A stretch of DNA of 64,000 bases from JALZMG01 sp963844175 (GCA_963844175.1 CAWJNE010000007.1:248001-312000), one strand, 5' to 3'. Shown: positions 9,884 through 19,266, counted from the stretch's first letter. Numbers and translations are program-made. The notes: a model not told the origin generated them from the letters alone.

Positions 9884-10816
9884 GTGGCGAACAGGACCAC
9901 GATGCTGATCGCCGGCGTGCTCGCCGGTGCCACCCTGCTCGTCGCGGCGTGCGGCGACGACGACCCGGCGTCGGGCGACGCGGCGACCACCACCACCACC
10001 GCCGCGGCGACCACGACGACCATCCCGGCTCCGCAGCGCATCGTCTCGCTGTCGGCCACGGCGACGGAGATGCTCTTCGCCATCGGCGCGGGCGAGCAGG
10101 TGATCGCCGTCGACAGCAGCTCCAACTACCCGCCCGAAGCCGAGGCCGTGCTCACCGACCTGTCGGCGTTCGAGCCCAACGTCGAGGCCATCGCTGGCTA
10201 CGAGCCCGACCTCGTGGTGCACTCCGGGACGCCCGGACTCACCGAGCAGCTCGAGGCCCTCGACATCGAGGTGTGGGAGGGGGTAGCGGCGACGACGTTC
10301 GGCGATGCCTACGCCCAGATCGAGCAGCTCGGGGCGATCACCGGACACGTCGGCGACGCCGCCGAGGTCGTGGCCGACATGGAGGCCGACCTGCAGTCGA
10401 TCGCCCAATCGGTGCCGACGAGCGAGGTGCCGTTGACCTACTACCACGAGCTCGACGAAACGCTGTTCAGCGTCACGTCGTTGACGTTCATCGGCGAGGT
10501 GTACTCGCTGTTCGGGCTCCGCAACATCGCCGACGAGGTCGAGGACGACTCGGGTGGCTACCCGCAGCTCAACGCCGAGTTCGTGATCTCGGAGGATCCC
10601 GACTTGATCTTCCTCGCTGATTCGAAGTGCTGCGCCCAGAGTCTGGAGACCGTCGCCGCGCGCGACGGGTGGGCGGACATGACGGCCGTCGTCGAGGGCG
10701 ACGTGTTCGAGATGGACGACGACATCGCGTCGCGCTGGGGCCCGCGGGTGGTCGAGTACGCCCAGGCCGTCGCTGACGCGATCGAGCAGGCCCTCGTGCC
10801 GGCGGGCGGTGGCTGA
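9884..10816 (+). CDS. cobalamin-type ABC transporter substrate-binding lipoprotein (BtuF-like)
   Basis: A 310-residue extracytoplasmic solute-binding protein anchored as a lipoprotein: signal peptide with lipobox LLVAAC, then a Thr-rich linker. The body is the helical-backbone (class III) fold typical of vitamin B12, haem and siderophore binders: RIVSLSATATEMLFAIG near residue 50, then YEPDLVVHSG, and a terminal VVEYAQAVADAI. The GTG start at 9884 has a GGAGGA box three bases upstream. The riboswitch before it identifies corrinoid as the likely ligand. It overlaps the permease gene by eight bases. Confidence 0.88.
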   Translation: MANRTTMLIAGVLAGATLLVAACGDDDPASGDAATTTTTAAATTTTIPAPQRIVSLSATATEMLFAIGAGEQVIAVDSSSNYPPEAEAVLTDLSAFEPNVEAIAGYEPDLVVHSGTPGLTEQLEALDIEVWEGVAATTFGDAYAQIEQLGAITGHVGDAAEVVADMEADLQSIAQSVPTSEVPLTYYHELDETLFSVTSLTFIGEVYSLFGLRNIADEVEDDSGGYPQLNAEFVISEDPDLIFLADSKCCAQSLETVAARDGWADMTAVVEGDVFEMDDDIASRWGPRVVEYAQAVADAIEQALVPAGGG

Positions 10817-11885
10817 CAGCGCCATCACCCTGGCGCCCGCGACCGCCGTCCCGGCGGCGCGCCGGCGCGGTCCGCCGTGGCTGGCGATCGGCGTCGGCGT
10901 CCTCGTCCTCGCCCTGCTCGTCGGCATCGTCATCGGACCGGCCGGTCCCGAGTGGTGGCGAGTGCCGCTGGAGCTGCTCGACCGGCTTCCGCTCGTGTCG
11001 ATCGACAGTGGGGTGACGGATGCCGAGTGGAACATCGTGTGGCAGGTGCGCATGCCGCGGGTCCTGCTCGGGGCGCTCGTCGGCGGGATGCTGGCGATCG
11101 CCGGCGCCAGCTACCAGGGGGTGTTCCGCAACCCGCTGGTCGACCCGTTCCTGCTCGGCGTGGCCGCCGGCGCCGGCCTGGGGGCGACCCTTGCGATCAC
11201 CGTCTTCCGCTCGTCGACGGCGGGATGGCCCTTCGAAGCGGCGCCGATCTTCGCCTTCGTCGCGGCCCTGGCCACCGTCTTCCTGACGTACTTCGTGGGT
11301 GCGTCGTTCGGCGGGTCCCGCGACGGGGTCACGCTCGTGCTGGCGGGCGTCGCCGTCGCCGCCCTGGCCACGGCGATCCAGACGTTCCTGCTGCAGCGCA
11401 ACATCCCCCTCGTGCGCGAGGTCTACTCGTGGATCCTCGGCCGGCTGTACACGGCGAAGTGGTCTGACGTTCGGATGCTCCTGCCGTACACGGTGCTGTG
11501 TGCCGTTGTGCTGCTGCTCCACCGTCGTCACCTGGACCTGTTCCGGGTCGGCGAGGACGAGGCCTCCACGCTCGGCGCGCCGGTGGCGCGAGTGCGCCTG
11601 GTGATCGTCATCGCCGCCACGCTGGGGACGGCCGCCGCCGTCTCGGTCAGCGGGTTGATCGCCTTCGTCGGGATCGTCGTGCCGCACGTCGTGCGCCTGG
11701 TCGTCGGGGGTTCCTACCGGACACTGCTCCCGCTGTCGTTGCTGTTCGGGGGCGCCTTCCTGGTCATCGCCGACATCCCCGGTCGGGTGCTGACCGACCC
11801 CGCCGAGACCCCGATCGGTGTCGTCACCGCGTTCCTCGGCGCGCCGTTCTTCATCTTCGTCCTGCGCACCCGAGCTCGGCGATGA
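10809..11885 (+). CDS. FecCD/BtuC-family ABC transporter permease
   Basis: A 358-residue inner-membrane permease. The family motif VRMPRVLLGALVGGMLAIAG lies near residue 78, with NPLVDPFLLGV after it. The coupling region is LGAPVARVRL, and GLIAFVGIVVPHVVRLVVG is near residue 285. About ten membrane helices are evident. The GTG start at 10809 overlaps the preceding gene, and its stop overlaps the ATPase start (ATGA). With its neighbours it forms a corrinoid importer under riboswitch control. Confidence 0.92.
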   Translation: MADSAITLAPATAVPAARRRGPPWLAIGVGVLVLALLVGIVIGPAGPEWWRVPLELLDRLPLVSIDSGVTDAEWNIVWQVRMPRVLLGALVGGMLAIAGASYQGVFRNPLVDPFLLGVAAGAGLGATLAITVFRSSTAGWPFEAAPIFAFVAALATVFLTYFVGASFGGSRDGVTLVLAGVAVAALATAIQTFLLQRNIPLVREVYSWILGRLYTAKWSDVRMLLPYTVLCAVVLLLHRRHLDLFRVGEDEASTLGAPVARVRLVIVIAATLGTAAAVSVSGLIAFVGIVVPHVVRLVVGGSYRTLLPLSLLFGGAFLVIADIPGRVLTDPAETPIGVVTAFLGAPFFIFVLRTRARR

Positions 11886-12685
11886 GCTCGCTCGAGTTGC
11901 GCGGGGTGGGCGTCACCTACGGGCGACGGGTGGCCCTGGAGGCCTACGACGACCGCATCGCATCCGGTGAGTGGGTCGGTTTGATCGGTCCGAACGGGGC
12001 CGGCAAGTCGTCGTTGCTGCGGGCGGTGGCCGGGCTCGTCGACGCGACCGGCGACATCGTCGTCGACGGCGCATCGCTGGCCACCAGATCCAGGCGCCGG
12101 CGAGCCCAGCTCGTGGCCTACGTCCCGCAGCTGCCGGTGCTCCCCGACGACATGTCCGGCTTCGAGTACGTGCTGCTCGGGCGGTCCCCGTACATCCGCT
12201 ACTTCGCCTCGGACGACCACCACGACCGGGAGGTCGTCGCCCAGGTGCTGGCGCGGCTGGAGCTGGGACCGTTCGCCGATCGGCCGCTCGGCACGCTCAG
12301 CGGCGGCGAGCGCCAGCGGTTGGTGATCGCCAGGGCGCTGGCCCAGGAGGCGCCGATCCTGCTGCTCGACGAGCCGACGAGCGCCCTCGACATCGGGCAC
12401 CAGCAGCAGGCGCTGGAGCTGGTCGCCGAGCTGCGGCACGAGCACGGGCTGACGGTGGTGTCGGCGATGCACGACCTGACGCTGGCGGGCCTGTACGCCG
12501 ATCGGCTGGTCCTGCTCCACGAGGGGCGCTGCGTCGCCACGGGCGCCGCCGACGATGTCCTCCGCCCCGACGTGCTGGCCAAGTACTACGGGGTGCGGGT
12601 GCGCGTCCACCACGAGCCGGACGGCACGGTGGTGGTGATCCCACGACCTCCCGGTGGGAGCTCGGCGTCGACCGTGGCAGGCTGA
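11882..12685 (+). CDS. ABC transporter ATP-binding protein (BtuD-like)
   Basis: A 267-residue ATPase of the iron/B12 importer family. Walker A is GPNGAGKSS near residue 40, the Q-loop is VPQLPVLPDD, the signature is LSGGERQRLVIARALAQ, Walker B is ILLLDEPTSALD, and the H-loop is in AMHDLTLA. The ATG at 11882 sits in an ATGA overlap with the permease stop; a longer open frame upstream lies inside the permease gene and is discarded. It completes the BtuFCD set. Confidence 0.92.
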   Translation: MSSLELRGVGVTYGRRVALEAYDDRIASGEWVGLIGPNGAGKSSLLRAVAGLVDATGDIVVDGASLATRSRRRRAQLVAYVPQLPVLPDDMSGFEYVLLGRSPYIRYFASDDHHDREVVAQVLARLELGPFADRPLGTLSGGERQRLVIARALAQEAPILLLDEPTSALDIGHQQQALELVAELRHEHGLTVVSAMHDLTLAGLYADRLVLLHEGRCVATGAADDVLRPDVLAKYYGVRVRVHHEPDGTVVVIPRPPGGSSASTVAG

Positions 12686-12691
12686 CCCTGC

Positions 12692-14881
12692 ATGACGACC
12701 GAGGCGGGCGCGATCACGTCCGGTCTGGACACTCGGACCACGCTGCTGGGCGAGGTCGCGTCGGGACTCGGGTCGGCGGTGACGATGCAGGACGCCATGC
12801 GGTCGCTGCTGACGGCGCTGGCCCCGGCCTACTGCGATGCCTGCGAGGTCGTGATGCTCGACGCCGGCGGAGCCCTGCGCCGCGTGCTCGCCGGGCCCGA
12901 CGCGGCGGCGGTCCGTCAGGGCCAGTTGATCCCCGACGTGCCGGAACATCCGGTGCGGCGGGTCATGGCGAGTGGCCAGACGATCGTCATCGACGTCGAG
13001 ACCGACCCCGAGGCGTTCGGACCGCCCGATCTGGCGGGCACGGCGCGCGCCCTCGGCGCCCGGTGGGCGGTGGTCGCCCCGCTGACCGGCCGGACCCGCC
13101 CGCTCGGTGTCCTCGTCGTGGCCAACGGGACGAGCGGCCGCCGGTTCGACGAGGACGACGCGGCGTTCGTCCCGATCGTCGCTCGCCTGACCGCCCTCGC
13201 CGTCGAGAACCTGGAGTCGCTCGACGAGCAGCAGCGGGTCACGAGCCGGCTGCGTCGCGTCGGTCGCGTGGCCGCGGCGCTGAACGCGGCGGAGGACATC
13301 GACGAGATCGGGAGTGCGCTGGTCGAGGTGGCGAGGACCGAGCTCGGCGCGTCGACGGGCTTGCTCTACCTGGTCGACGGCGACGATCTCGAACTGGCCG
13401 CGGCGAGCGGGTACGCCGAGAGCCGGCTCGACGGTTGGCGGCGAGTGCCGCTCACGGCGTCCGTGCCGGCGACGGATGCGTGGCGCACGGGGGCGTCGGT
13501 GATCTGTCCCGATCTCGACGAGATCGAGCGTCAGTACCCGGGCACGACGGATCTCCCCGGGTTCGCCGAGCAGGCCCTGCTGGCCGTGCCGGTGAACGTC
13601 GGCGGCGAACGGCTCGGCGCGGCGTGCTGGTCGTTCGACCACGCCCAGCGGATCAGCGCCGACGAGGTCGCCTTCCTCGACCTGGTGGCGGACCAGGTCG
13701 GCGCGACCATCGCCCGGGTGCGGGCGGGACGGTCGATCGCCGAACACGCCGAGCGACTGACGGCCAGCAGGGCCAGGCTCGCCGCCCTGGCCAGCGTCGG
13801 CGTGATCGGGACCTGCTCCGGTCGCGGGCAGATGATCCTGGAGTCCAACCAGGCCTTCCTCGATCTCCTGGGGCTGCCGGCGCTCGGCGAAGGTGGGCTC
13901 GACTACGTCGAGGTGACGCCCGACGACTACCGGGACGAGGACGTCGCGGCCGTCGCGGCGATGCTGCGCACCGGACGGCTCGACGCCTACGAGAAGGAGT
14001 TCCTGCACCGCGACGGGACCCGCGTGCCGGTACTGCTCGGCGGCGTCACGCTCAACCTCGACCCGTTCGAGTGGATGCTGTTCGCCGTCGACATGCGGGC
14101 GAAGCGGGCGGCCGAGGCAGCTGCGGCGAAGGCCAACGAGCGCTTGTCGGAGATGCTCGACGAGCAGCGACGCATCGCCGATGTGCTGCAGAGCAGCCTG
14201 TTGCCGGCGTCCTTGCCGACCATCGAGGGCATCGACCTGCACGCCGAGCACTGGCCCGAGTCCGACGGGCTGCGTGTCGGTGGCGACTTCTACGACGTGT
14301 TCCCGATCAGCGGCGACCGGTGGGGTGTGTTGATCGGCGACGTGTGCGGCAAGGGCATCGAGGCGGCCGCCGTCACGGCCACGGCCCGTCACACCGCCAG
14401 GGCCGCGGCGATGCACCTGCGCGGCCCGGACGCCGTGCTGCGATGGGTCCACGAGGCGGTGCGCGAGCACCCGCTGGACACGTACTGCACCGTCGCCTTC
14501 GGCGCGCTGACGGTGGGCGAACCCGGTGGTCCAGTCCTGGAGCTCTCGCTCGGAGGCCACCCGCCGGGCTTCGTGTGCCACGCCGACCGCTCGATCGACG
14601 TGCTCGGGGAGCCGGGTACCTTGCTCGGTCTGTTCCCCCCGACCCTGACGGCCACAACCCACCAGCTCCGCTCCGGCGACGTGTTGATCTTCTACACCGA
14701 CGGCGTCACGGACGCGCCGCGCGATGAGGCGATGGGCGAGGACGAGCTGGGGGAGTGGCTGTGCGCCCACCACGAGCTGCCGCCGGCGCGGATCGCCGCC
14801 GAGCTGCGTGCGGAGCTGATGTCACGTCGCCCCGGCGGCCTTCGCGACGACGTCGCCACGATCATCCTCAAGGTCCGCTGA
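12692..14881 (+). CDS. GAF-GAF-PAS-PP2C (RsbU/SpoIIE-type) serine phosphatase
   Basis: A 729-residue soluble signalling protein. Two GAF-like domains occupy about residues 20-180 and 200-360. A PAS-like domain spans about 375-460 (SVGVIGTCSGRGQMI through YEKEFLHRDGTRVPVLLGG). A short helix follows with the LLPASLPTIEG entry motif, then a SpoIIE/PP2C domain with GGDFYDVFPISG, IGDVCGKGIEA and IFYTDGVTDAPRDEAMGED. The metal-binding aspartates are present. Such proteins usually dephosphorylate an anti-anti-sigma factor; no partner is encoded next to it. It starts six bases after the corrinoid ATPase gene, probably by chance proximity. Confidence 0.88.
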   Translation: MTTEAGAITSGLDTRTTLLGEVASGLGSAVTMQDAMRSLLTALAPAYCDACEVVMLDAGGALRRVLAGPDAAAVRQGQLIPDVPEHPVRRVMASGQTIVIDVETDPEAFGPPDLAGTARALGARWAVVAPLTGRTRPLGVLVVANGTSGRRFDEDDAAFVPIVARLTALAVENLESLDEQQRVTSRLRRVGRVAAALNAAEDIDEIGSALVEVARTELGASTGLLYLVDGDDLELAAASGYAESRLDGWRRVPLTASVPATDAWRTGASVICPDLDEIERQYPGTTDLPGFAEQALLAVPVNVGGERLGAACWSFDHAQRISADEVAFLDLVADQVGATIARVRAGRSIAEHAERLTASRARLAALASVGVIGTCSGRGQMILESNQAFLDLLGLPALGEGGLDYVEVTPDDYRDEDVAAVAAMLRTGRLDAYEKEFLHRDGTRVPVLLGGVTLNLDPFEWMLFAVDMRAKRAAEAAAAKANERLSEMLDEQRRIADVLQSSLLPASLPTIEGIDLHAEHWPESDGLRVGGDFYDVFPISGDRWGVLIGDVCGKGIEAAAVTATARHTARAAAMHLRGPDAVLRWVHEAVREHPLDTYCTVAFGALTVGEPGGPVLELSLGGHPPGFVCHADRSIDVLGEPGTLLGLFPPTLTATTHQLRSGDVLIFYTDGVTDAPRDEAMGEDELGEWLCAHHELPPARIAAELRAELMSRRPGGLRDDVATIILKVR

Positions 14882-14910
14882 CCAGTTTGCCGCGCCGTAC
14901 CCTCGGCGCC

Positions 14911-15822
14911 GTGGAGGTGACGCCCGGGATCGAACGGGCGGTGGCTGAGCTCGAACCTGGTGGGCGGCTCGTTGCGGCAGAAGCGCTGATCGGCGGTGTC
15001 TCGGCGAACGTGGTCGGGCTGACCGTCACCACCTCGGCTGGGCGCAGGCGGCGGGTCGTGTTCCGGCAGCACCGCTCGGCCGACTTCAAACAACACGGTC
15101 GATCGGTCACGGCGAAGGAGTACCGCGTGCTCGCCGCCCTCCATCAGCGGGGCTTTGCGGTTCCGGAGCCGTATCGGTACGACGACTCCAGTGCCGTGAC
15201 CGCCCCGTACCTCCTCATCGACTGGATCGACGGCTCAACCGAGCTGGCGGCCGATGACCTGCCTGGAGGTCTCGACCAGATGGCCCGGTTCCTGGTCGGT
15301 CTGCACGCCCTCGACCCGGAGTCGCTGCAGCTCCCCGAAGTCGACCCGATCGAGGATCCCTGCCGGGCGGTCATCCCGTACCTTCCGTCCACCGAGGCCG
15401 GGCGACATGTCAGCAAGGTGCTCGCCTCGAGCGCGTTCGAACAGGGCCACGACCGCTGCGTCCTGCTGCACGGCGACTACTGGCCCGGGAACGTCCTCTG
15501 GCAAGACGGTCGCCTCGTGGCGGTCATCGACTGGGAGGATGCGTGCTTCGGCGATCCGCTGGCCGACCTCGCCACCGCCCGCGTCGAGTTGCTGTGCCGC
15601 TACGACGACGATGCCATGGAGCAGTTCACGAACCGCTACCTCGCGCTGCACCGCGACACCGTCGGTGCGTTGCCGCTCGACTGGCTGTGCCTCTGGGAGC
15701 TGTACGTCTCGGCAGCTGCGCTGGCCTCCATGGGTGACTGGGGTCTGGAGCCAAACGAGGAAGCGCAGCGCCGAAGCCGGACGGAGCACTTCTTCGACCG
15801 GGCAGCCCGACAACTCGGCTGA
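14911..15822 (+). CDS. aminoglycoside-phosphotransferase-fold (APH) small-molecule kinase
   Basis: A 303-residue APH-family protein. It has an N-terminal lobe with a VFRQHRSADFKQHG lysine-type segment and a PYLLIDWIDGS hinge. The Brenner motif is HGDYWPGNVLW near residue 190, followed by VIDWEDACFGDPLADLA. Family members phosphorylate hydroxylated small molecules, and resistance cannot be inferred. The open frame extends upstream, but GTG at 14911 places the N-terminus 29 bases past the phosphatase stop. A TTG at 14887 is an alternative. It converges tail to tail with zwf, with four bases between them. Confidence 0.85.
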   Translation: MEVTPGIERAVAELEPGGRLVAAEALIGGVSANVVGLTVTTSAGRRRRVVFRQHRSADFKQHGRSVTAKEYRVLAALHQRGFAVPEPYRYDDSSAVTAPYLLIDWIDGSTELAADDLPGGLDQMARFLVGLHALDPESLQLPEVDPIEDPCRAVIPYLPSTEAGRHVSKVLASSAFEQGHDRCVLLHGDYWPGNVLWQDGRLVAVIDWEDACFGDPLADLATARVELLCRYDDDAMEQFTNRYLALHRDTVGALPLDWLCLWELYVSAAALASMGDWGLEPNEEAQRRSRTEHFFDRAARQLG

Positions 15823-15826
15823 CCTG

Positions 15827-17236
15827 TCAGCTCGGATCGAACCAGCTGTCACCGTTGAGGACGCGGTCCGACTCGGTGGGCCCCCACGTGCCGCGGAAGT
15901 AGGGGTAGACCGTCCCGGGGTCGTCGAGCGCCGGTTGGACGATGCGCCACGTCTGCTCGACGATGTCCTGGCGGGCGAAGCGCCGCGGCGAGCCGTCGAT
16001 GGCGTCGCGCAGCAACCGCTCGTAGGCGTCCTGGCGTTCACCCAGCGCGGCGGCGAAGTCGACGCCGATGTCGACCTCCTGGCTGTCGAGGTGCGGTCCC
16101 GGCGTCTTGGCCTGCAGCGTGAACGTCACGCCGTCGCGCTTGCCCAGCCGGAACCGCACCAGGTTGCGCTTCGGCGCCGGTCCGCCGGCCTCGTCGAACA
16201 GCAGCTGTGGCGGCTTGCGCAGCTCGACCACGGCCTCCGACACCCCTTCGGTGAGGGCCTTGCCGACGCGCACGTACCACGGCACGCCGGCCCACCGCCA
16301 CGAGTCGATCATCAGCCGCACGGCGATGGACGTCTCCACGTTCGACTCGGCGGCGACGCCCGGTTCGTCCCGGTACCCGACGTACTGCCCGCGCACCATG
16401 CAGGACGGGTCGACCGGCTCCATGGCCGCCAGGACCTTTGCCTTCTCGTCCTGCAGGAACGACGACTCCGGCCCGACCGGGGGCTCCATCGCCAGCAGCG
16501 AGACGATCTGCAGGGCATGGTTCTGCAAGACGTCACGCGTCGCCCCGACCGTCTCGTAGAACGTCCCGCGGCCCTCCACGCCGATCTTCTCGGCCATCGT
16601 CACCTGGACGCTGCGCACGTAGTTGCGGTTCCAGATCGGCTCGAGCAGCATGTTCGAGAAGCGGAACACCAGCAGGTCCTCCACCGCCTCCTTGCCGAGG
16701 TAGTGGTCGATGCGGAAGATGCGCTCCTCGGGGAAGATCGTGTGCAGCACCTCGTTGAGGTGGCGGGCCGACTCGAGGTCACGACCGAACGGCTTCTCGA
16801 CGACGATGCGGCCCCGCTCGTTGAGCCCCACGGAGGCCAGGGCCTTGGCGACCGTCGGGAACATGTCCGGCGGGATCGCCATGTAGTACACGGCCGTCTT
16901 CGAGCCGCACCGGTCGAGCGTGACCTCCAGCTCCTCCCACGTCGTCGGGGCCGAGTAGTCGCCCTGCACCAGGTCGAGCTGGCGCAGCACGTCGTCGATC
17001 ACGTGTTCCTCGGAACCCTCCACGAACTCCTCGATGGACTCCTTGGCATGTGTCCGGAAGTCGTCGTCGGTCCAGTCGCTGCGGGCGACACCGATCACCG
17101 GCACGTCGAGGTGCCCGCGCTTGGCCAACGCGTACAGCGCGGGAAAGAGCTTGCGCTTGGCCAGATCGCCGGTCGATCCGAACAGGACGAGGGCGTCCGC
17201 CTTCGGCTGGTTGCCCGGCCCGAACACGCCGTTCAT
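15827..17236 (-). CDS. zwf: glucose-6-phosphate dehydrogenase
   Basis: Oxidises glucose 6-phosphate to 6-phosphogluconolactone with NAD(P), the entry to the oxidative pentose phosphate or Entner-Doudoroff pathway. The 469-residue protein has the dinucleotide motif VLFGSTGDLAKRKLFPALY near residue 17 and the active-site segment RIDHYLGKEAVEDLLVFRF near residue 175. The EKPFGRDLESA segment is also present. It lies ten bases downstream of the 6-phosphogluconate dehydrogenase gene on the same strand, so the two steps are cotranscribed. Confidence 0.95.
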   Translation of the reverse strand: MNGVFGPGNQPKADALVLFGSTGDLAKRKLFPALYALAKRGHLDVPVIGVARSDWTDDDFRTHAKESIEEFVEGSEEHVIDDVLRQLDLVQGDYSAPTTWEELEVTLDRCGSKTAVYYMAIPPDMFPTVAKALASVGLNERGRIVVEKPFGRDLESARHLNEVLHTIFPEERIFRIDHYLGKEAVEDLLVFRFSNMLLEPIWNRNYVRSVQVTMAEKIGVEGRGTFYETVGATRDVLQNHALQIVSLLAMEPPVGPESSFLQDEKAKVLAAMEPVDPSCMVRGQYVGYRDEPGVAAESNVETSIAVRLMIDSWRWAGVPWYVRVGKALTEGVSEAVVELRKPPQLLFDEAGGPAPKRNLVRFRLGKRDGVTFTLQAKTPGPHLDSQEVDIGVDFAAALGERQDAYERLLRDAIDGSPRRFARQDIVEQTWRIVQPALDDPGTVYPYFRGTWGPTESDRVLNGDSWFDPS

Positions 17237-17246
17237 GGGTGCTCGC

Positions 17247-18284
17247 TCATCGACTGGTGTCCTCCTTCTTCTCGGCGTGCCCGCCGAACCCGGCGCGCAT
17301 CGCCGAGAGAAGCTTGTCGGCCGTCTGGGCCCGCCCCCGCGAGCTGAACCGCCCGAACAGCGCGGCCGACAAGACGGGTGCCGGCACGCCCTCGTCGACG
17401 GCGGCCTGGATCGTCCAGCGGCCCTCGCCGGAGTCGCTGACCCGACCTTCGAACATCGAGAGCTGGGGGTCGACGGCCAGGGCCTGCGCGGTGAGGTCGA
17501 GCAGCCAGCTGGAGATCACCGAGCCCCGCCGCCACACCTCGGCGATCGCCGCCAGATCGAGGTGGTAGCGGTAGTACTGCGGCTCGGCCAGCGGCGCCGT
17601 CTCGGCGTCAACGGGGTGGTCCTCGGCACCGACGTCGGCCGTGCCGAGGATGTTGAAGCCCTCGGCGTACGCCGCCATCAGCCCGTACTCGATGCCGTTG
17701 TGCACCATCTTGACGAAGTGCCCGGCGCCGTTCGGGCCGCAGTGCAACCAGCCTCGTTCGGCCGTCGAGACCGCTGCGCCGTCCTTCATCCGCTCCGGGG
17801 TGCGCTCGGCGGCGTCGACGCCGGGCGCCAACGAGTCGAAGATGGGCGTCAGGCGGTCGATCGCCGCATCCGGTCCTCCGACCATCTGGCAGTAGCCGCG
17901 CTCGAGGCCGTGGGTACCACCGCTGGTGCCGACGTCGACGTAGTCGATGCCGTGGTCACGGGCCAGTGGCTCGGCGCGGCGGATGTCGTCCCGGTACCAC
18001 GAGTTGCCGCCGTCGATGATCGTGTCGCCGCGTTCCAGCAACGCCACCAGCCCGGCGATCGTCGAGTCGACGTACGCCGCCGGGACCATGATCCAGACGT
18101 GACGGGGTGGTGCCAGCGCGGCGACGAAGTCGTGCAGCGAGTGTGTGCCCTCCATCCCCTCGGTGGCCAGCCCGTCGACGGACGCGGCGTCGACGTCGTA
18201 CCCGACGCACTGGTGGCCCGCCTGCTCCAGGCGACGCACCATGTTGGCGCCCATCCGTCCGAGTCCGATCATGCCGAGCTGCAT
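17247..18284 (-). CDS. gnd: 6-phosphogluconate dehydrogenase, decarboxylating (short form)
   Basis: Oxidative decarboxylation of 6-phosphogluconate to ribulose 5-phosphate. The 345-residue protein begins with the Rossmann motif MQLGMIGLGRMGANMVRRL. It has IIDGGNSWYRDD near residue 105, GTSGGTHGLERGYCQMVGG near residue 130, and the catalytic GAGHFVKMVHNGIEYG near residue 190. The length fits the shorter GndA-type enzymes, which often prefer NAD. The start ATG at 18284 is set by the Rossmann N-terminus, although the frame stays open upstream. It forms an operon with zwf. Confidence 0.95.
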   Translation of the reverse strand: MQLGMIGLGRMGANMVRRLEQAGHQCVGYDVDAASVDGLATEGMEGTHSLHDFVAALAPPRHVWIMVPAAYVDSTIAGLVALLERGDTIIDGGNSWYRDDIRRAEPLARDHGIDYVDVGTSGGTHGLERGYCQMVGGPDAAIDRLTPIFDSLAPGVDAAERTPERMKDGAAVSTAERGWLHCGPNGAGHFVKMVHNGIEYGLMAAYAEGFNILGTADVGAEDHPVDAETAPLAEPQYYRYHLDLAAIAEVWRRGSVISSWLLDLTAQALAVDPQLSMFEGRVSDSGEGRWTIQAAVDEGVPAPVLSAALFGRFSSRGRAQTADKLLSAMRAGFGGHAEKKEDTSR

Positions 18285-18326
18285 GGCTCCCACATTGGCA
18301 CGGGCCTCGCCATACCGTGTCGGTCC

Positions 18327-18989
18327 ATGACCGATCGCGATCGCCAGCTCGATCGCGACGTCGCCGGCGCGGCGGCCGCCCACCAGCGTCTGCTGGGTCG
18401 GCTCGACCACGCCCTGGCCGGCGGACGGCTCGACCCGGGAGCACCGAGCCGGTTGCCGGGGTGGACCGTCGGGCACGTGCTGGCGCACCTCGCCCGCAAC
18501 GCCGACAGCATCGTGCGGGCGATGGAGGCGGCAGCGCGAGGCGTGGTCGCCGACCGCTATCCCGGGGGCGCCGCAGGGCGCACGGCCGAGATCGACGCCG
18601 GTCGAGCCCGTCCGGCCACCGAGCAGGTCGACGACGTCCGGCGGACGATCTGGCGGCTTGAGCAGACGTGGGCCGGTGTCACGGCCTGGGACGGCCACAG
18701 CCGAGAGCCGTCCGGCCAGGACCTGGCCATCCGAGACCTCCCGGCGTTGCGGCGACGGGAGGTCGAGGTGCACCTCGTCGACCTGGACATCGGCGTCGAG
18801 CCGGACGACTGGCCCGACGAGTTCGTCCGCCTGGAGCTCCGGGTCATGGAGATGCGCTGGAACGCCCGGCGCCCGATGGGGATGACCGGGCTGCCGCCCG
18901 CCGCACTGGCGGCGCCGCCTCCCCTGCGCCTGGCCTGGTTGTTCGGACGTCGGGACCTGCCCGGCCTGGAGCCCGCCGGCCTCATGTGA
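18327..18989 (+). CDS. maleylpyruvate isomerase (DinB/MDMPI)-fold protein
   Basis: A 220-residue protein of the mycothiol-dependent maleylpyruvate isomerase N-terminal family. Seen: SRLPGWTVGHVLAHLARNAD near residue 45, with a conserved His that in the family is one of three metal ligands. A central LRRREVEVHLVDLDIG segment carries the other likely His ligand. Family members are thiol-dependent isomerases or transferases of unknown specificity. ATG at 18327 is 42 bases from the divergent gnd start, so a short divergent promoter must lie between. Confidence 0.8.
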   Translation: MTDRDRQLDRDVAGAAAAHQRLLGRLDHALAGGRLDPGAPSRLPGWTVGHVLAHLARNADSIVRAMEAAARGVVADRYPGGAAGRTAEIDAGRARPATEQVDDVRRTIWRLEQTWAGVTAWDGHSREPSGQDLAIRDLPALRRREVEVHLVDLDIGVEPDDWPDEFVRLELRVMEMRWNARRPMGMTGLPPAALAAPPPLRLAWLFGRRDLPGLEPAGLM

Positions 18990-19251
18990 GGGGGCGCAGC
19001 GCGGCGAGCGCGTCGGCGGCATCGGCCTGCCGTTCGAGGCGCCAGGCGCCGTCCCGCAGCTCGTCGGCGGCGTTGAGCAGGCGCTGGCGGTCGCACTCCA
19101 GCGTCGCCCGACAGGCCTCGGCACCGGGGCTGCGCCACGTGTCGGGACCGGCCCAGCGGATCAGCTCGTCGATCCCCGTGTCGCTGACGTCGGCGGCCAC
19201 TCGTCGCAGTTCGACGGCTCGCTGACGCAGCTCCTCCGCTCCTGGGTCCAT
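18982..19251 (-). CDS. small helical protein, WXG100-like, unknown function
   Basis: An 89-residue, entirely helical, charged protein. A WAGPDTWRSPGAEACRATL segment near residue 33 precedes a long heptad-like helix. This pattern of tryptophans and a small-residue turn between two helices resembles WXG100/ESX-type proteins, but the canonical W-x-G triplet is not exact. It overlaps the 3' end of the convergent isomerase-fold gene by eight bases. Family assignment is tentative; no secretion genes are nearby. Confidence 0.55.
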   Translation of the reverse strand: MDPGAEELRQRAVELRRVAADVSDTGIDELIRWAGPDTWRSPGAEACRATLECDRQRLLNAADELRDGAWRLERQADAADALAALRPLT

Positions 19252-19266
19252 GCTTCCTCCTCCTCC

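Noticed and set aside
11714..14773. A 1019-codon open frame on the minus strand opposite btuC, btuD and the phosphatase gene, and many similar long antisense frames
   Set aside because: They are low-complexity Arg/Gly/Ala/His-rich translations opposite well-motifed genes, as expected from high GC content in shadow frames.
14911..15822. Aminoglycoside resistance gene
   Set aside because: The APH fold is present, but the family is broad and no resistance-type specificity motif or resistance context was seen.
15819..15832. Palindrome GCTGACCTGTCAGC between the kinase gene and zwf as a terminator
   Set aside because: The six-base arms leave only a two-base loop, and the symmetry follows largely from two converging TGA stop codons.
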